A stretch of 64,000 bases of DNA from CAWKKW01 sp963850345. GTDB lineage: Bacteria; Acidobacteriota; Terriglobia; Terriglobales; Acidobacteriaceae. The stretch covers positions 62,001 through 126,000 of the forward strand of contig CAWKKW010000006.1 of NCBI GenBank assembly GCA_963850345.1, read 5' to 3'. Both the position numbers and the translations under genes were made by a program. Every line of letters begins with the position of its first letter. Within the stretch, counting starts at the first letter, position 1. Positions 62,583-64,000 of the stretch are shown here, one piece after another. The notes under the pieces were generated by a model. The model made no database searches. It had not been told where the DNA came from and was given only the letters and a program-made list of their open reading frames with translations.

Positions 62583-64000
62583 TTACTCCGAGTCTTCTTC
62601 ACCCAGTACGCCGGAGATCCGGAGCTTCACCAACTTGTCGATGGTGAGCGGGGTGAATCCATGGCGCTTGGCCGAAGCGATGAACGGACCATCGATTTGG
62701 AAGACTTGCATTTGTACAAGATCACGCACCGTCGCTTCCGGGAATTGTGCCTTGACGGATTTTGCAAACTCCGGCGTCACACCCTGCACTCTCAACTCCA
62801 CCAGTTTCTTTGAAGGAATGGAGTCAAAGCCGGCCGACTTCATGCCTGCTACGTATTCAGGAGAAACATCGAATATCCGATATTCCACCAGGTCTTGAAA
62901 GCTGTTGGGAACGATGCCCAGCGAATGCAACCGGCTCACGTCTTCCGGCCGGACTCCCTGGACCTTCATCGCGATCAACTCGTCCACCGAAGGCTTGCCC
63001 AGTCCTGATTGCGCCATGCGCCGCGCGTATTCAGGCGTGATGCCCTGCACTCGCATGCCGATATACTTGTCCAGGTCGACATCGTAACCTGCGGCCTTCA
63101 TCTGATCGATGTAGTCGGCCTTGGCTTGCCCATTTGAGCTTTGCTTCGAGGACTTTTCCGAAGCCTTTGCGGAGGTTTCTACGTCTTGCGTAACCGCGCA
63201 AATGGCTGCTTTTGTCGAAGCTTTTGCGGATGCGGACCGTACGACCGTTTCAACCACAGCATGCGTAACGGTATTGGTTACGTTCGCGGTCGCGGTTGCG
63301 GGCGAAGCATTCTCTTCTATCATCGGACCGACGAGCAGGCTAGGCGCCGCCAGGTCGGCGTGCGGCATCGCCAGGTGTAGTTGAGCTTGGCTGTGTGCAG
63401 AGCTCTTGATGTGCAGGCTGGCAAAGACCTGAGGAATCGATACCAGGAGGATTGCCAACGCCGCGCATACGCCCAGGGCCGAAGCCGGCGTCACGTCACG
63501 AGCCGATTCCCTGGATGCGGGTTCCCCTAAGATTCGGCCGATCCGCCGCCTTAAGCTGAACCTCGACTGGTTCCCGTCGAGGGCCATCGCGAGGTGCAAC
63601 CGGTTGCGTCGTTGTTCTTCAAGCCGCAGCAATGCGCTCGCGTACACCACTGGATCGCTGCACGAGGCGATGGCCACGTCGTCGCAGCAGAGCTCGCGCT
63701 GTTGCCGTAACTTCCCGCCAATCCACCACACCGCGGGATGAAAGAAGAACAGCGTCTCCACTAATGTCTGCACCAGGTTCCAGAGATAATCGGCACGCTG
63801 AACGTGCGCCAGTTCATGTGCCAGCACCACTTCTAATTGCTCAGGATCCAGAGAGGCAATGGCCGAGAGAGGCACGAGGACGAGAGCACGGAACACGCCC
63901 ACCGTCATGGGGCCACTGATCTTTTCGCTCAAGTAGATTTCGACGTTGCGACGAATGCCCAAGCGAACTCGCACTGCATCGAAGCAGCGCTGCACAGGTT
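62583..64000 (-). CDS. BlaR1-like M56 peptidase with C-terminal repeats (5' end outside window)
   Basis: At least 472 residues; the frame is open to the window edge, so the start and N-terminal membrane segments are missing. The zinc metalloprotease site is VVLAHELAHVQRADYLWNLV (HELAH), followed by FFHPAVWWIGGKLRQQRELCCDDVA. A membrane segment (LGVCAALAILLVSIPQVFA) then leads to the periplasm, a Ser/Ala-rich linker and five to six ~30-residue repeats (GITPEYARRMAQSGLGKPSV, DVSPEYVAGMKSAGFDSIPS, GVTPEFAKSVKAQFPEATVR). BlaR1 relatives sense a signal outside and cleave a BlaI-type repressor inside. Here the usual penicillin-binding sensor is replaced by the repeats, which probably define a different input. 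The adjacent secreted protein has the same repeats. Confidence 0.87.
   Translation of the reverse strand, partial: PVQRCFDAVRVRLGIRRNVEIYLSEKISGPMTVGVFRALVLVPLSAIASLDPEQLEVVLAHELAHVQRADYLWNLVQTLVETLFFFHPAVWWIGGKLRQQRELCCDDVAIASCSDPVVYASALLRLEEQRRNRLHLAMALDGNQSRFSLRRRIGRILGEPASRESARDVTPASALGVCAALAILLVSIPQVFASLHIKSSAHSQAQLHLAMPHADLAAPSLLVGPMIEENASPATATANVTNTVTHAVVETVVRSASAKASTKAAICAVTQDVETSAKASEKSSKQSSNGQAKADYIDQMKAAGYDVDLDKYIGMRVQGITPEYARRMAQSGLGKPSVDELIAMKVQGVRPEDVSRLHSLGIVPNSFQDLVEYRIFDVSPEYVAGMKSAGFDSIPSKKLVELRVQGVTPEFAKSVKAQFPEATVRDLVQMQVFQIDGPFIASAKRHGFTPLTIDKLVKLRISGVLGEEDSE

Noticed and set aside
57496..64000. defence island around the SIR2-like gene
   Set aside because: Neighbours are a permease, a hydrolase-domain protein and a peptidase; no other defence genes are present.

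Overview
The window looks like chromosomal DNA of a soil Acidobacteriota, most likely class Terriglobia. This rests on family content, not on a marker gene. It has two Oar-type TonB receptors with a carboxypeptidase-regulatory domain, an 845-aa duplicated MacB-like permease (ADOP type) plus the remnant of a PadR/ADOP pair, PSCyt1/DUF1549/DUF1553 and DUF1501 proteins, a BlaR1-like M56 peptidase and many secreted sugar-cleaving enzymes. The DNA is GC-rich. There is one tRNA (initiator Met), one IS and no CRISPR array.

Layout. 0.3-4.7 kb is a decayed patch: a twice-frameshifted secreted protein, a surface-protein fragment, an intact secreted repeat protein, a truncated winged-helix gene and a tyrosine recombinase with a late stop. 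4.7-14.9 kb is a sugar locus: zinc alcohol dehydrogenase, 2-hydroxyacid dehydrogenase, Oar receptor, GH36 alpha-galactosidase, FadR-type regulator (opposite strand), SDR and a TPR protein. 15.3-16.1 kb holds broken GH3 and DUF849 genes.

16.7-30.9 kb is a fructan locus: GH32 and fructokinase on the minus strand, then, divergently, a GntR/LacI-type regulator, an Oar receptor, TPR protein, GH32, MFS sugar porter, GH172 (DUF2961), a ketose 3-epimerase of the D-psicose type and a further GH32. An IS3-family element sits in it at a deletion junction: only the first ~90 codons of the receptor and the last ~50 codons of another GH32 remain beside the IS.

31.0-32.0 kb holds PadR, ADOP and integrase remnants running up to tRNA-fMet. 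32.1-43.1 kb is mixed: YVTN propeller protein, alcohol dehydrogenase, TonB receptor plus YfiR, MFS exporter, multicopper oxidase and cytochrome c. 43.2-53.2 kb has a GH127 enzyme opposite a tightly packed four-gene set (PSCyt1/DUF1549/LamG/DUF1553, DUF1501, membrane cytochrome with LRR-like tail, NHL-like propeller). 53.2-64 kb has a DMT exporter, aldo/keto reductase, alpha/beta-hydrolase-domain protein, SIR2-like protein, ADOP permease, a small conserved-looking protein, and a secreted repeat protein next to a BlaR1-like peptidase that carries the same repeats and runs off the window.

How they work together (inference): secreted GH32 and GH172 enzymes release fructose from fructans or difructose compounds, the MFS porter imports it, fructokinase phosphorylates it and the epimerase links fructose to psicose. 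The regulator probably acts on twin TGACTAGT sites around the receptor promoter.
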